Assembly (NCBI GenBank): GCA_012513725.1
Contig: JAAZBQ010000187.1
Location: forward strand, 1 to 21,140
Origin: Chloroflexota bacterium
GTDB lineage: Bacteria > Chloroflexota > Anaerolineae > UBA1429
Reading direction: 5' to 3'
DNA: 21,140 bases
Shown in pieces: positions 1 through 5,687 of the stretch. How positions within the stretch are numbered: position 1 is the first letter of the stretch; each line of letters begins with the position of its first letter. Both the position numbers and the translations under genes were made by a program. The notes under the pieces were generated by a model. That model had not been told where the DNA came from. It was given only the letters and a program-made list of their open reading frames with translations, and searched no databases.

Positions 1-275
1 ACCTGGGCGAGGTCCTGGCCAAAGAGGAAGACCTGGCCCTGCGACGGGCGGTCGAGGCCACCCAGGATGTTCATCAGCGTGGTTTTGCCCGAGCCGGAGC
101 GGCCCATCAGGGCCACGTACTCGCCCTCGCGCACCCAGATGCTGGCGCCACGCAGGGCGCGGACCTCGACGCTATCCACGCGAAAGGTGCGCGCGATGTC
201 GATGCCCTGCACCACGTAAGAGTTGGCGGTGGCGGTGGTCGGGCGGGTGGATTCGGTACGCTCTCGTGTTGTCAT
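1..275 (-). CDS. ABC transporter ATP-binding protein, LolD/MacB type (partial, N-terminal 91 residues)
   Basis: The gene starts at the ATG complementary to 273-275 and runs off the left edge, so only 91 complete codons are visible. After a ~20-residue polar N-terminus the reading frame shows a standard ABC nucleotide-binding start: Walker A GRSGSGKTT at residues 58-66, followed by NILGGLDRPSQG, the wording typical of the LolD/FtsE/MacB family of ATPases that energise FtsX-like permeases. The start overlaps the stop of the preceding ATPase gene by 4 nt (ATGA), so the two are probably translationally coupled. With the adaptor gene further upstream this is the third gene of one export operon; the permease is expected beyond the edge. 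The Q-loop, signature and Walker B motifs are outside the window, so an intact ATPase is inferred. Confidence 0.9.
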   Translation of the reverse strand, partial: MTTRERTESTRPTTATANSYVVQGIDIARTFRVDSVEVRALRGASIWVREGEYVALMGRSGSGKTTLMNILGGLDRPSQGQVFLFGQDLAQ

Positions 276-1327
276 CGGTTCCGCCTGCTGATCGTCTGCC
301 ACAGACTCTGCCCCGCCCGGGCCATGCGCTGGCCCACGGTCTGGGTCTCTCGATGGGCCTGCCAGGCGTCGATGGTGTCGGCGATGCGGTCGGTCTCGGT
401 TTGGGCATCGAGGCCGGTGGCCGGTTTCACCAGGATGCCGTCCTCGACCAGTTCGAGCTCTGCCCGCCCGCGGATGCCCAGTTCATCCATGTACTCCTTG
501 GGCAACTGCAGGCGCCCGGCGGTGTCCACCACCACGTACTCGTGGTACGTGACCTCGTGGGAGGGCTCTGCCGCCTCGGCGCCGTTGCCGTCCACGTGGT
601 CCTGGGGCTCTTCGGAAACGGTGACGCGCCGAAAACGCTCGCTGGAGGTCTTGCCGTCGCGGATGGAAACCACGCGGTCGACCCGGTTGGAGATGCGCAG
701 GTCGTGGGTGACCGTGACGATGGTGAGGTCGTAGGTCTCGTTCAGCCGGCGGAGCGTGGCGAGGATGCTCTCTGCGGTGGTGGTATCCACCTCGCCGGTG
801 GGCTCGTCGGCCAGAAGCAGGACGGGCTTGTTGGCCAGCGACACGGCGATCGCCGTGCGCTGCTGCTCGCCGCCGGAGAGCTGGTGGACGCTGTGCTGGT
901 GCCGCTCCCAGAGGCCCACCGCCTCGAGGAGCTCCCGCACCCACTCTTGCCGCTCGTTCGCCGGCTTGCCGGCCAGGAGCATGGGCAGCTCGACGTTATC
1001 GGACACCGACAGGTATGGGATGAGGTTCCGCGAGGGCTGCTGCCACAGGAACCCCACCTTCTCCCGGCGATAGCGCGTCAGCGCCGCCGGAGATAGCTTG
1101 AGCATGTCGTTCCCATCGATGATCGCCTTGCCGGCGGTGGGCCGGTCCAGCCCGCCCAGGATGTTCAGGAGGCTGGACTTGCCGCTGCCGCTGGGGCCCA
1201 CGATGGCCATGAACTCGCCGCGGTCGACGAGGAGGTCCAGCCCCTGCAGTGCCACGACCTCGAGATCCTGCACCTTGTAGATCTTGACGAGGCCATCGCA
1301 CAGGATCATGGTGCCATTGGATGCCAT
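272..1327 (-). CDS. ABC transporter ATP-binding protein with C-terminal AbrB/SpoVT-like domain
   Basis: This 351-aa protein has a complete ABC ATPase core: Walker A GPSGSGKSS (residues 44-52), Q-loop WQQPSRN (95-101), signature LSGGEQQR (150-157), Walker B LLLADEPTGEVD (170-181) and H-loop histidine 208. By family it would hydrolyse ATP for a MacB/LolD-type permease. The core ends near residue 230. An acidic linker is followed at about 264-303 by a segment that reads like a SpoVT/AbrB swapped-hairpin domain (VVVDTAGRLQLPKEYMDELG, then a GILVKP strand), then a basic, Trp-containing tail ending SRRNR. Usual LolD-type ATPases are ~220-250 aa, so about 100 residues are extra. The ATG at 1327 is chosen because GGGGAG lies ~12 nt upstream and no better start follows. 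It sits between the adaptor gene and a second ATPase. The ATPase call is firm; the AbrB-like call rests on motif reading. Confidence 0.93.
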   Translation of the reverse strand: MASNGTMILCDGLVKIYKVQDLEVVALQGLDLLVDRGEFMAIVGPSGSGKSSLLNILGGLDRPTAGKAIIDGNDMLKLSPAALTRYRREKVGFLWQQPSRNLIPYLSVSDNVELPMLLAGKPANERQEWVRELLEAVGLWERHQHSVHQLSGGEQQRTAIAVSLANKPVLLLADEPTGEVDTTTAESILATLRRLNETYDLTIVTVTHDLRISNRVDRVVSIRDGKTSSERFRRVTVSEEPQDHVDGNGAEAAEPSHEVTYHEYVVVDTAGRLQLPKEYMDELGIRGRAELELVEDGILVKPATGLDAQTETDRIADTIDAWQAHRETQTVGQRMARAGQSLWQTISRRNR

Positions 1328-1393
1328 GCTATCGCAACTCTCCCCTGGTGCCTGTATCGACTGACGTGGCGATGCCCACCGCGCCGTGCTGGC

Positions 1394-1458
1394 CTACGGA
1401 GCCACCTCCGTCTACGGAGCCACCTCCGTCTACGGAGCCACCTCCGTCTACGGAGCCA
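1394..1458. repeat. 18-bp tandem repeat, about 3.6 copies
   Basis: Three perfect 18-bp units (plus strand CTACGGAGCCACCTCCGT) occupy 1394-1411, 1412-1429 and 1430-1447, followed by an 11-nt partial fourth unit to 1458. Each unit junction contains CTCCGTCTACGGAG, a 5-bp inverted repeat able to form a small hairpin. Read on the minus strand, the adaptor gene's TAG stop is part of the array, and because the period is six codons a TAG recurs in the same frame at every unit. Each full unit also carries GGAGGTGG on the minus strand, matching the ribosome-binding consensus, some 75-120 nt upstream of the next gene's start. The array could be a slippage-prone spacer or could affect expression between the two genes; function is unknown. 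Confidence 0.9.
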
Positions 1459-2818
1459 GCACCACCTGGCCGGCCTCGAGACCGGTCAGGATCTCCACAC
1501 GGTCGGCGCTCTGGATGCCGATCGTCACGTCTACGCGGCGCTGCTGGCCGCCCTCGTCGATGACCACGAACCGGCGCCCGCCAAAGTCGCGCACGGCGAC
1601 CGGCGGCAGCCACAGCGCATCGTCCTTGACCTCCAGGGTGGCCTTGACCTGGCAGACGTTGCCCGGCCGGAGCGGCAGATCGAGCGCGCCATAGGTGACG
1701 TGGGTAAAGGTATCCGTCTCCTTGACGTCGGCGCTGCCCCCGGCTCCGTACGGGTAGGGCAGGCGGGAGATGACGCCCTCGACGACCTGGTCGGGGAACT
1801 GGTTGAACGTGATCTCCACGGGCTGGCCCTCGGTGAGGCGCTGGAGGTCCTCCGCCCGCGGGTCGCCGGTGATGTCGAGTACCGACTCGTCGGCGATGAT
1901 GAACAGCTCCTTGTAGGCCGTGACGTTCGACCCGACACTGGCCGCCGCCGCGGTGACCTTGCCGGCGATCGGGCTGACCACCTGGGTCTGGGCCAACTGG
2001 GCCTCGACGCGCTCGACGGTCAGCCGGGTGCGCTCCACGGCGTTCACCAACTGCACGTCGATGGCGTTCTGGATGCGCTCCAGCTCCATCTCGGCCAGCT
2101 GCACCTGCAGGCGCTGCATCTCCACGTCGTACGGGGCCGTCTTTTGCGCCTGCGCCGCCCGGGAATAGTTGGCCTGGGCGATCTGATAGTCGATGGTAGC
2201 GCGCTCGAGGTTCAGCGCTTCGCCGCTGGCCTCCACGCCGCCGCCCTGGGAGACCCGCCGGTCATAGGCGGCCTGGGCCTGCTTGAGGGCCGCCTCGGCC
2301 TTTTGCAGGTTAGCCTGGGCGATCTGGAGATCCGTGTCCGAGATGCTGGCCTGGGCCTTGGCCAGCTGCAGTCGCTTCATCTGCAGGTCGATCTCGGCTC
2401 GGCGGGTCGAGTAGTCGCGCTGGGTGATGGCCGATTCGAGGTTGTTCTCGGCCGTGGCGAGGTCGATATTGGCCTGATCCAGCTGGCGCAGGAGGTCGTC
2501 GTTCTCGATCTCGGCGAGCAGATCGCCCTCCTCGACCATGTCGTCGCGCTGGACGTAGACCCCCTTGACGCGCCCGGCGACCTCAAAGTACAGGCGATGC
2601 TCGACCACCGGTGAGACGCGGCCACTGAAGGAGACCTCGTCCACGACGGTGCACTGCTGTACGGAATACGTGGGGATCTCGGGCGCGGGTGGCGGGGGGA
2701 GGGGCGTGGGGGTGGGCCCTTGGGCTGCAGCACCGCCGGTCGTCTCACCGCAGCCGGCAACCAGCACCGCCATCGCGACAAGCACCGTGATGACCAGACG
2801 ACGACGTCCTGTGGGCAT
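1448..2818 (-). CDS. HlyD/MacA-type membrane-fusion (adaptor) lipoprotein of an ABC exporter
   Basis: This 456-aa protein begins with a lipoprotein signal (RRR, hydrophobic stretch, LVAGC with lipidated Cys23) and a Pro-rich tether at about 35-48. The body has the adaptor layout: first lipoyl half (~60-107), a long Gln/Ala/Glu-rich coiled-coil hairpin (~108-279), second lipoyl half beginning VVSPIAGKV (~280-310), a beta-barrel region (~311-385) and a membrane-proximal domain (~386-456). Such proteins link a permease to extracytoplasmic substrates; in lineages without a classical outer membrane they work as lipid-anchored partners of MacB-like ABC transporters (YknX type). A ribosome-binding site AGGGAG lies 8 nt before the ATG and a strong promoter lies upstream. 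It is the first gene of the operon with two ATPase genes. Its stop codon lies inside an 18-bp tandem repeat. The substrate cannot be read from the sequence. Confidence 0.93.
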   Translation of the reverse strand: MPTGRRRLVITVLVAMAVLVAGCGETTGGAAAQGPTPTPLPPPPAPEIPTYSVQQCTVVDEVSFSGRVSPVVEHRLYFEVAGRVKGVYVQRDDMVEEGDLLAEIENDDLLRQLDQANIDLATAENNLESAITQRDYSTRRAEIDLQMKRLQLAKAQASISDTDLQIAQANLQKAEAALKQAQAAYDRRVSQGGGVEASGEALNLERATIDYQIAQANYSRAAQAQKTAPYDVEMQRLQVQLAEMELERIQNAIDVQLVNAVERTRLTVERVEAQLAQTQVVSPIAGKVTAAAASVGSNVTAYKELFIIADESVLDITGDPRAEDLQRLTEGQPVEITFNQFPDQVVEGVISRLPYPYGAGGSADVKETDTFTHVTYGALDLPLRPGNVCQVKATLEVKDDALWLPPVAVRDFGGRRFVVIDEGGQQRRVDVTIGIQSADRVEILTGLEAGQVVLAP

Positions 2819-2903
2819 CTGTCTATCTCCCTGAGGTATTGGGGTAGGGTGCCCCGGCGCTCTCGCGCATCAGGGGCCGGCAACGAAACGCTCCTCGGCT
2901 GCC

Positions 2904-2932
2904 ATGATATACCCGGCACACACTGCTGTCAA
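2904..2932 (-). promoter_or_regulatory. Sigma70-type promoter of the adaptor/ABC operon
   Basis: On the minus strand TTGACA (complement of 2927-2932) is followed after exactly 17 bp by TATCAT (complement of 2904-2909), a near-consensus housekeeping promoter. The predicted transcription start is near 2898, leaving a leader of about 80 nt before the adaptor ATG at 2818. It lies downstream of the rplI terminator, so the export operon is its own unit. Confidence 0.8.
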
Positions 2933-3007
2933 CACAACCAGAGTTCATGGCGCACCACATCATCCGCAAGACACAGACCGCAAAAGGGGGCGCATGCCCG
3001 ATGCCCC

Positions 3008-3045
3008 AAAAGCACACGATCCCCAGCCACAATCGGCTGGGGATC
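3008..3045 (-). terminator. Intrinsic terminator downstream of rplI
   Basis: A perfect 11-bp inverted repeat (GATCCCCAGCC at 3018-3028 and its complement at 3035-3045) encloses a 6-nt loop. On the minus strand the stem is followed after five bases by CTTTT (complement of 3008-3012). It starts 24 nt past the rplI stop codon. The T-tract is short and slightly displaced, but stem quality and position support a Rho-independent terminator for the minus-strand transcript. Confidence 0.75.
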
Positions 3046-3069
3046 GCAGGGCAGACATTCTCGAGGAGG

Positions 3070-3528
3070 CTAGTCCGCTTCATCTTCGGCCTGCACGACG
3101 ACGTGGACCGTCATCGTGACGCCGGGATGCAGCTTGACCTCCACATCGGTGGTGCCGAGTTCCTTGATGGGTTCCTCGAGCTCAACCTTGCGCTTGTCGA
3201 CGCTCTCACCGATCTCGGCCGAGAGCCGCTCGGCAATGTCGCCGTTGGTGATGGAACCGTACAGGCGACCGGTCTCGCCGGCGCGGGCCGTGAACTGCAG
3301 CTCGACATGCGAGTGCTTGGCGGCCTGCTCCTCGGCATGCGCCTTTTCCTCCTCGGCGCGCCTGGCTTCCGCAGCGGCCTGCTGGGCGATCTGTTTCCGT
3401 GCGGCGCCGGTGGCGGCCACAGCCAGGTTGCGCGGGATCAAATAGTTACGCGCATAGCCGGGCGCCACGTTCTTGACCTGGCCGGCATCACCCAGGCCCT
3501 TGACGTCCCGAAGCAGAATGACCTCCAT
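3070..3528 (-). CDS. rplI: 50S ribosomal protein bL9
   Basis: The 152-aa product has the usual bL9 length (~148-150). The N-terminal domain begins MEVILLRDVKGLGDAGQV and contains the family signature with VAPGYARNYLIPR. A long Ala/Glu/Lys-rich connecting helix (~50-85) follows, then the C-terminal domain with LYGSIT and the closing HVVVQAED. bL9 binds 23S rRNA near L1 and supports frame maintenance. An in-frame ATG lies 45 nt further upstream, but it falls inside the -10 element; the ATG at 3528 gives the canonical MEVILL start and has GGGAGG 9 nt before it. The gene stands alone here with its own promoter and terminator rather than beside rpsF, ssb and rpsR as in many bacteria. Confidence 0.98.
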   Translation of the reverse strand: MEVILLRDVKGLGDAGQVKNVAPGYARNYLIPRNLAVAATGAARKQIAQQAAAEARRAEEEKAHAEEQAAKHSHVELQFTARAGETGRLYGSITNGDIAERLSAEIGESVDKRKVELEEPIKELGTTDVEVKLHPGVTMTVHVVVQAEDEAD

Positions 3529-3568
3529 GCAGCCGCACCTCCCTAACGTGGAATCGATCATCGCCCAG

Positions 3569-3597
3569 ATCATACATCACCCATGGCCAAACGCCAA
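3569..3597 (-). promoter_or_regulatory. Sigma70-type promoter of rplI
   Basis: On the minus strand TTGGCG (complement of 3592-3597) is separated by 17 bp from TATGAT (complement of 3569-3574). The predicted start of transcription is near 3562, about 34 nt before the rplI ATG. The close match to consensus and the spacing make this a convincing promoter. Confidence 0.7.
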
Positions 3598-3657
3598 ACA
3601 CCCTCGAGTGGGGCTGTATGCGTTCCCTTGGCGCAACGGCCCTGGGCGATCGGGGCA

Positions 3658-3701
3658 GGCCCGTCCCGCCGCTTCGGGTGGCCGAGGCGGCGGGATGGGC
3701 C
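3658..3701 (-). terminator. GC-rich hairpin after the SPFH gene, probable transcript end
   Basis: A 15-bp inverted repeat with a single mismatch (arms 3658-3672 and 3687-3701, loop 14 nt) lies directly beyond the stop codon of the SPFH gene. There is no T-tract on the minus strand, so it may act as a transcript-stabilising or pausing structure rather than a true Rho-independent terminator. Confidence 0.5.
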
Positions 3702-3708
3702 GCGGACG

Positions 3709-4710
3709 CTACATGCGGCTGAGGATATCCGCCTTTTTGGCGTCGTACTCGGACTGGGAGATCAAGCCCCCGTCGAGCATGGACTTGAGCTTGGTGAGCA
3801 CCTCGACCGGATCCTGGGCGCCCTGACCCTCAGCGCCCTGGGCCGGTTGTTGTTGCTGTTGCTGCTGGCCCGTCATGCTGCCGGCCAGGATGTTGGCCAT
3901 GGCCATGCCCGTGCCGAGGCCGAGACCGGTCTGGGTGGGGCCGGCGGCGCCCTCGTGGGTGGCGGCGTCGCCGACGGCGCGCGCGGCCTTGAACTTCAGG
4001 TAGCGGTCCATATCGCCGATGGCGCCCATCGAGGCCGCCTCGTCGATCGCCTTGGTCGTCTCCTCGGTGGGGCTCACCGAGAGGATGTACAGCTGGGTGA
4101 GCGCCAGGCCGACGGAGGCAAAGTCATCCCGCAACTTGACCCGCACGCCCGCGGCGATCTCCTCGAACATGGAGGGCAGATCGAGCACCGACGTGACGTT
4201 CTCGCCGAGGAGGTCCGTCATGCGGGTGATGATCATGCTCCGCAAATAGTTGCCGATGTCGCCGGTGCGGAAGTAGCCCCGAGCACCCACCACCTGGCCC
4301 ACAAAGAGCTGCGGGTCGGCCACGCGCATGTTGTACGTGCCGTGGGCCCGCAGCCGCACCATGCGGAGGACCTGGTCGCGCAGGGTGATCGGCTCCGGCG
4401 TGCCCCAGCGCTGGTCCAGGAGGTCCCGGGTGGTCACAAAGTAGACTTCGGCCGTAAAGGGGCTGGAGCCGCTAAAGATGCTCTGGACGACGTTGGCCAG
4501 CAGGGGGATGTTGGCGGTGGTAATAGTGTGCCTGCCGGGGCCAAAGGTGTCCAGCGCCTTGCCGTCGCGCATAAAGACCGCGGCCTGGCCCTCGCGGACG
4601 ATCAGCTGCGAGCCGATGCGAAAGTCGCCGGCGCCCCGCTCGGGTATGCGGTGTACGATCTCCTCGCTCGTGGTATCGGCGAACTCGATGACGTCCAGTA
4701 TTCTTGCCAT
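3709..4710 (-). CDS. SPFH/Band-7 domain protein with C-terminal SHOCT domain (YdjI-like)
   Basis: The 333-aa protein opens MARILDVIEF and carries a Band-7/SPFH-type region (~30-225) with SQLIVREGQAAVFMRDGKAL and FGPGRHTITT, wording typical of the YdjI or 'virion core protein' branch. There is no N-terminal TM helix. A Gly/Ala/Met-rich stretch leads to a run of seven Gln (282-288), and the last ~34 residues (VEVLTKLKSMLDGGLISQSE and on) form a SHOCT domain, a short module common at the C-termini of membrane-associated or oligomerising proteins. SPFH proteins form large membrane-associated rings; Bacillus YdjI acts with PspA in membrane-stress response, so a membrane-maintenance role is a reasonable inference. 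AGGAG lies 8-9 nt before the ATG. The gene follows the 172-aa coiled-coil gene by 39 nt on one transcript. Confidence 0.9.
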   Translation of the reverse strand: MARILDVIEFADTTSEEIVHRIPERGAGDFRIGSQLIVREGQAAVFMRDGKALDTFGPGRHTITTANIPLLANVVQSIFSGSSPFTAEVYFVTTRDLLDQRWGTPEPITLRDQVLRMVRLRAHGTYNMRVADPQLFVGQVVGARGYFRTGDIGNYLRSMIITRMTDLLGENVTSVLDLPSMFEEIAAGVRVKLRDDFASVGLALTQLYILSVSPTEETTKAIDEAASMGAIGDMDRYLKFKAARAVGDAATHEGAAGPTQTGLGLGTGMAMANILAGSMTGQQQQQQQPAQGAEGQGAQDPVEVLTKLKSMLDGGLISQSEYDAKKADILSRM

Positions 4711-4749
4711 GGTCCGTTCTCCTGTTCGGTCCCGCGCATTGCGAGGGCG

Positions 4750-5268
4750 CTACGCGAGCAGTACGTCCTGCCGCTTGCTATATGTATCGTTCAGGTTCTC
4801 GAGTTGGCGGATCAGGCCGTTCGCCTGCTCGATGATCGGTTCCTCGCCCTGTATGGCCTCTACGAGGCGACCCACGGTGATCTCTAGCTCGTCGCTGGCG
4901 TCCAGCATCCGTTCGTCAAAGCGATACAGCTTGTCCAGGGCGTCCTCATCCACCTTGATGGCGTCAAAGAACCCAGCATAGCCGTACGAGGCCGTCTTGA
5001 TCCGGTCGATGAGCAATTGCAGCTTGGTCGAGGCGCGCTCGAGGAGCAGGGTCACGTCCAGGCGTCCTTGAGAGGTCAACTGGTACTGCACCTCGTTCAC
5101 GCGAGCGAGCTGCTCCTCGAGCCGGCGAGCGACGTGGAGGCGCAGCAGCTTGTCGGCGTCACGCCGCTTCTCCTTTTCCTGGTAGGCGCCTACCCCAGGG
5201 ACTTTGGCGATGAGATCCTCAAGGGAACTGCGCGCGGATTGGGTCTTTTCGGTCAGATCGTCCACCAT
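4750..5268 (-). CDS. Uncharacterised coiled-coil protein, partner of the SPFH gene
   Basis: The predicted 172-aa product is highly charged, without signal peptide or TM helix, and almost wholly helical by eye, with heptad-like stretches (for example ADKLLRLHVARRLEEQLARV, and RQLENLNDTYSKRQ near the end). The ATG at 5268 is preferred over one 42 nt upstream because a strong AGGAGGT lies 7 nt before it. It is the first gene of a two-gene unit driven by its own promoter, with the SPFH/SHOCT gene 39 nt downstream. I do not recognise a named family; a PspA-like or YdjG/H-like accessory role in membrane stress is a guess from the neighbour alone. It is most likely a cytoplasmic scaffold or SPFH-binding protein. 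Confidence 0.8.
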   Translation of the reverse strand: MVDDLTEKTQSARSSLEDLIAKVPGVGAYQEKEKRRDADKLLRLHVARRLEEQLARVNEVQYQLTSQGRLDVTLLLERASTKLQLLIDRIKTASYGYAGFFDAIKVDEDALDKLYRFDERMLDASDELEITVGRLVEAIQGEEPIIEQANGLIRQLENLNDTYSKRQDVLLA

Positions 5269-5352
5269 GCCGGGTACCTCCTGTAGAGCATCACGGAACG
5301 GGTGCGCCACATCCTATACGCGTCAGCGGCCCAAAAGTCGCACCCTGTTCCG

Positions 5353-5381
5353 ATTGTAGTGCAAATGGGTGGGTCTGTAAA
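5353..5381 (-). promoter_or_regulatory. Sigma70-type promoter of the coiled-coil/SPFH operon
   Basis: On the minus strand TTTACA (complement of 5376-5381) is followed after 17 bp by TACAAT (complement of 5353-5358). Transcription would start near 5346, giving a leader of about 77 nt before the ATG at 5268. It is divergent from the plus-strand promoter at 5500-5528. Confidence 0.7.
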
Positions 5382-5473
5382 CGGCAAACGGGGGACGAAG
5401 ATGCGGTCGCAGCGAGCCTCGGATCTCGCCGGGGGGCCGCCGCTCACCGGCGGGCCCTCCCGAACCGAGGCAC

Positions 5474-5506
5474 ACGTCAACACGCGACCTCTCCGTGCGT
5501 TGACGT
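5474..5506. promoter_or_regulatory. Inverted repeat overlapping the -35 element, candidate operator
   Basis: ACGTCAAC (5474-5481) and GTTGACGT (5499-5506) form a perfect 8-bp inverted repeat separated by 17 bp. The right arm contains the TTGACG -35 hexamer of the plus-strand promoter. Centre-to-centre spacing is 25 bp, about two and a half helical turns. A repressor or activator bound here would directly affect that promoter; a chance repeat remains possible. Confidence 0.4.
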
Positions 5507-5528
5507 ACTGAGGTGAGGAGCGTATAAT
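5500..5528 (+). promoter_or_regulatory. Strong sigma70-type promoter of the surface-protein genes
   Basis: TTGACG (5500-5505), 17 bp spacer, TATAAT (5523-5528): the -10 is perfect and the -35 is one base from consensus. Predicted start of transcription is near 5535. The first gene starts 150-200 nt downstream, so the mRNA has a long leader. Confidence 0.85.
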
Positions 5529-5534
5529 AGTCGC

Positions 5535-5687
5535 CGATGCTGTGGCGTGGTCCGCCGTTCGCGGGCACGCAGCAGAGGCGGAACGTCCTCTCGCTCCCCA
5601 ACTTCCATCTCTCCACGACTATCCTCCATCGCTCGTTCGACCTACTCCCGCGCCGTGGGCTCGTGAGCGCCGTCACGCGGGGCTGGC
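5535..5687 (+). other. C-rich, G-poor 5' leader
   Basis: No convincing gene is seen here. By hand count the stretch 5581-5650 has about 33 C and 8 G in 70 nt, pyrimidine-rich and little able to fold. Such C-rich, G-poor RNA is the kind of sequence bound by Rho, so a Rho-dependent control point is possible. If translation starts at the CTG at 5736 the leader extends to 5735. Confidence 0.4.

Noticed and set aside
266..1096. A 276-codon plus-strand frame opposite the ABC ATPase
   Set aside because: The opposite strand has all ABC motifs; this frame is low-complexity Gly/Val/His text.
1394..1458. CRISPR array
   Set aside because: The units are 18 bp, directly contiguous and without spacers, and no cas genes are present.
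1329..1613. Minus-strand frame with a (GSVDGG)n repeat peptide
   Set aside because: The repeat peptide is just the 18-bp array read in another frame; the rest overlaps the adaptor gene out of frame and has no start signal.
3583..4887. A 434-codon plus-strand frame opposite the SPFH gene
   Set aside because: No start signal or recognisable domain; the minus strand encodes a clear SPFH/SHOCT protein with ribosome-binding site and promoter.
5302..5511. Small plus-strand ORF (69 codons) in the divergent promoter region
   Set aside because: No ribosome-binding site, and it runs through both promoters and the inverted repeat.
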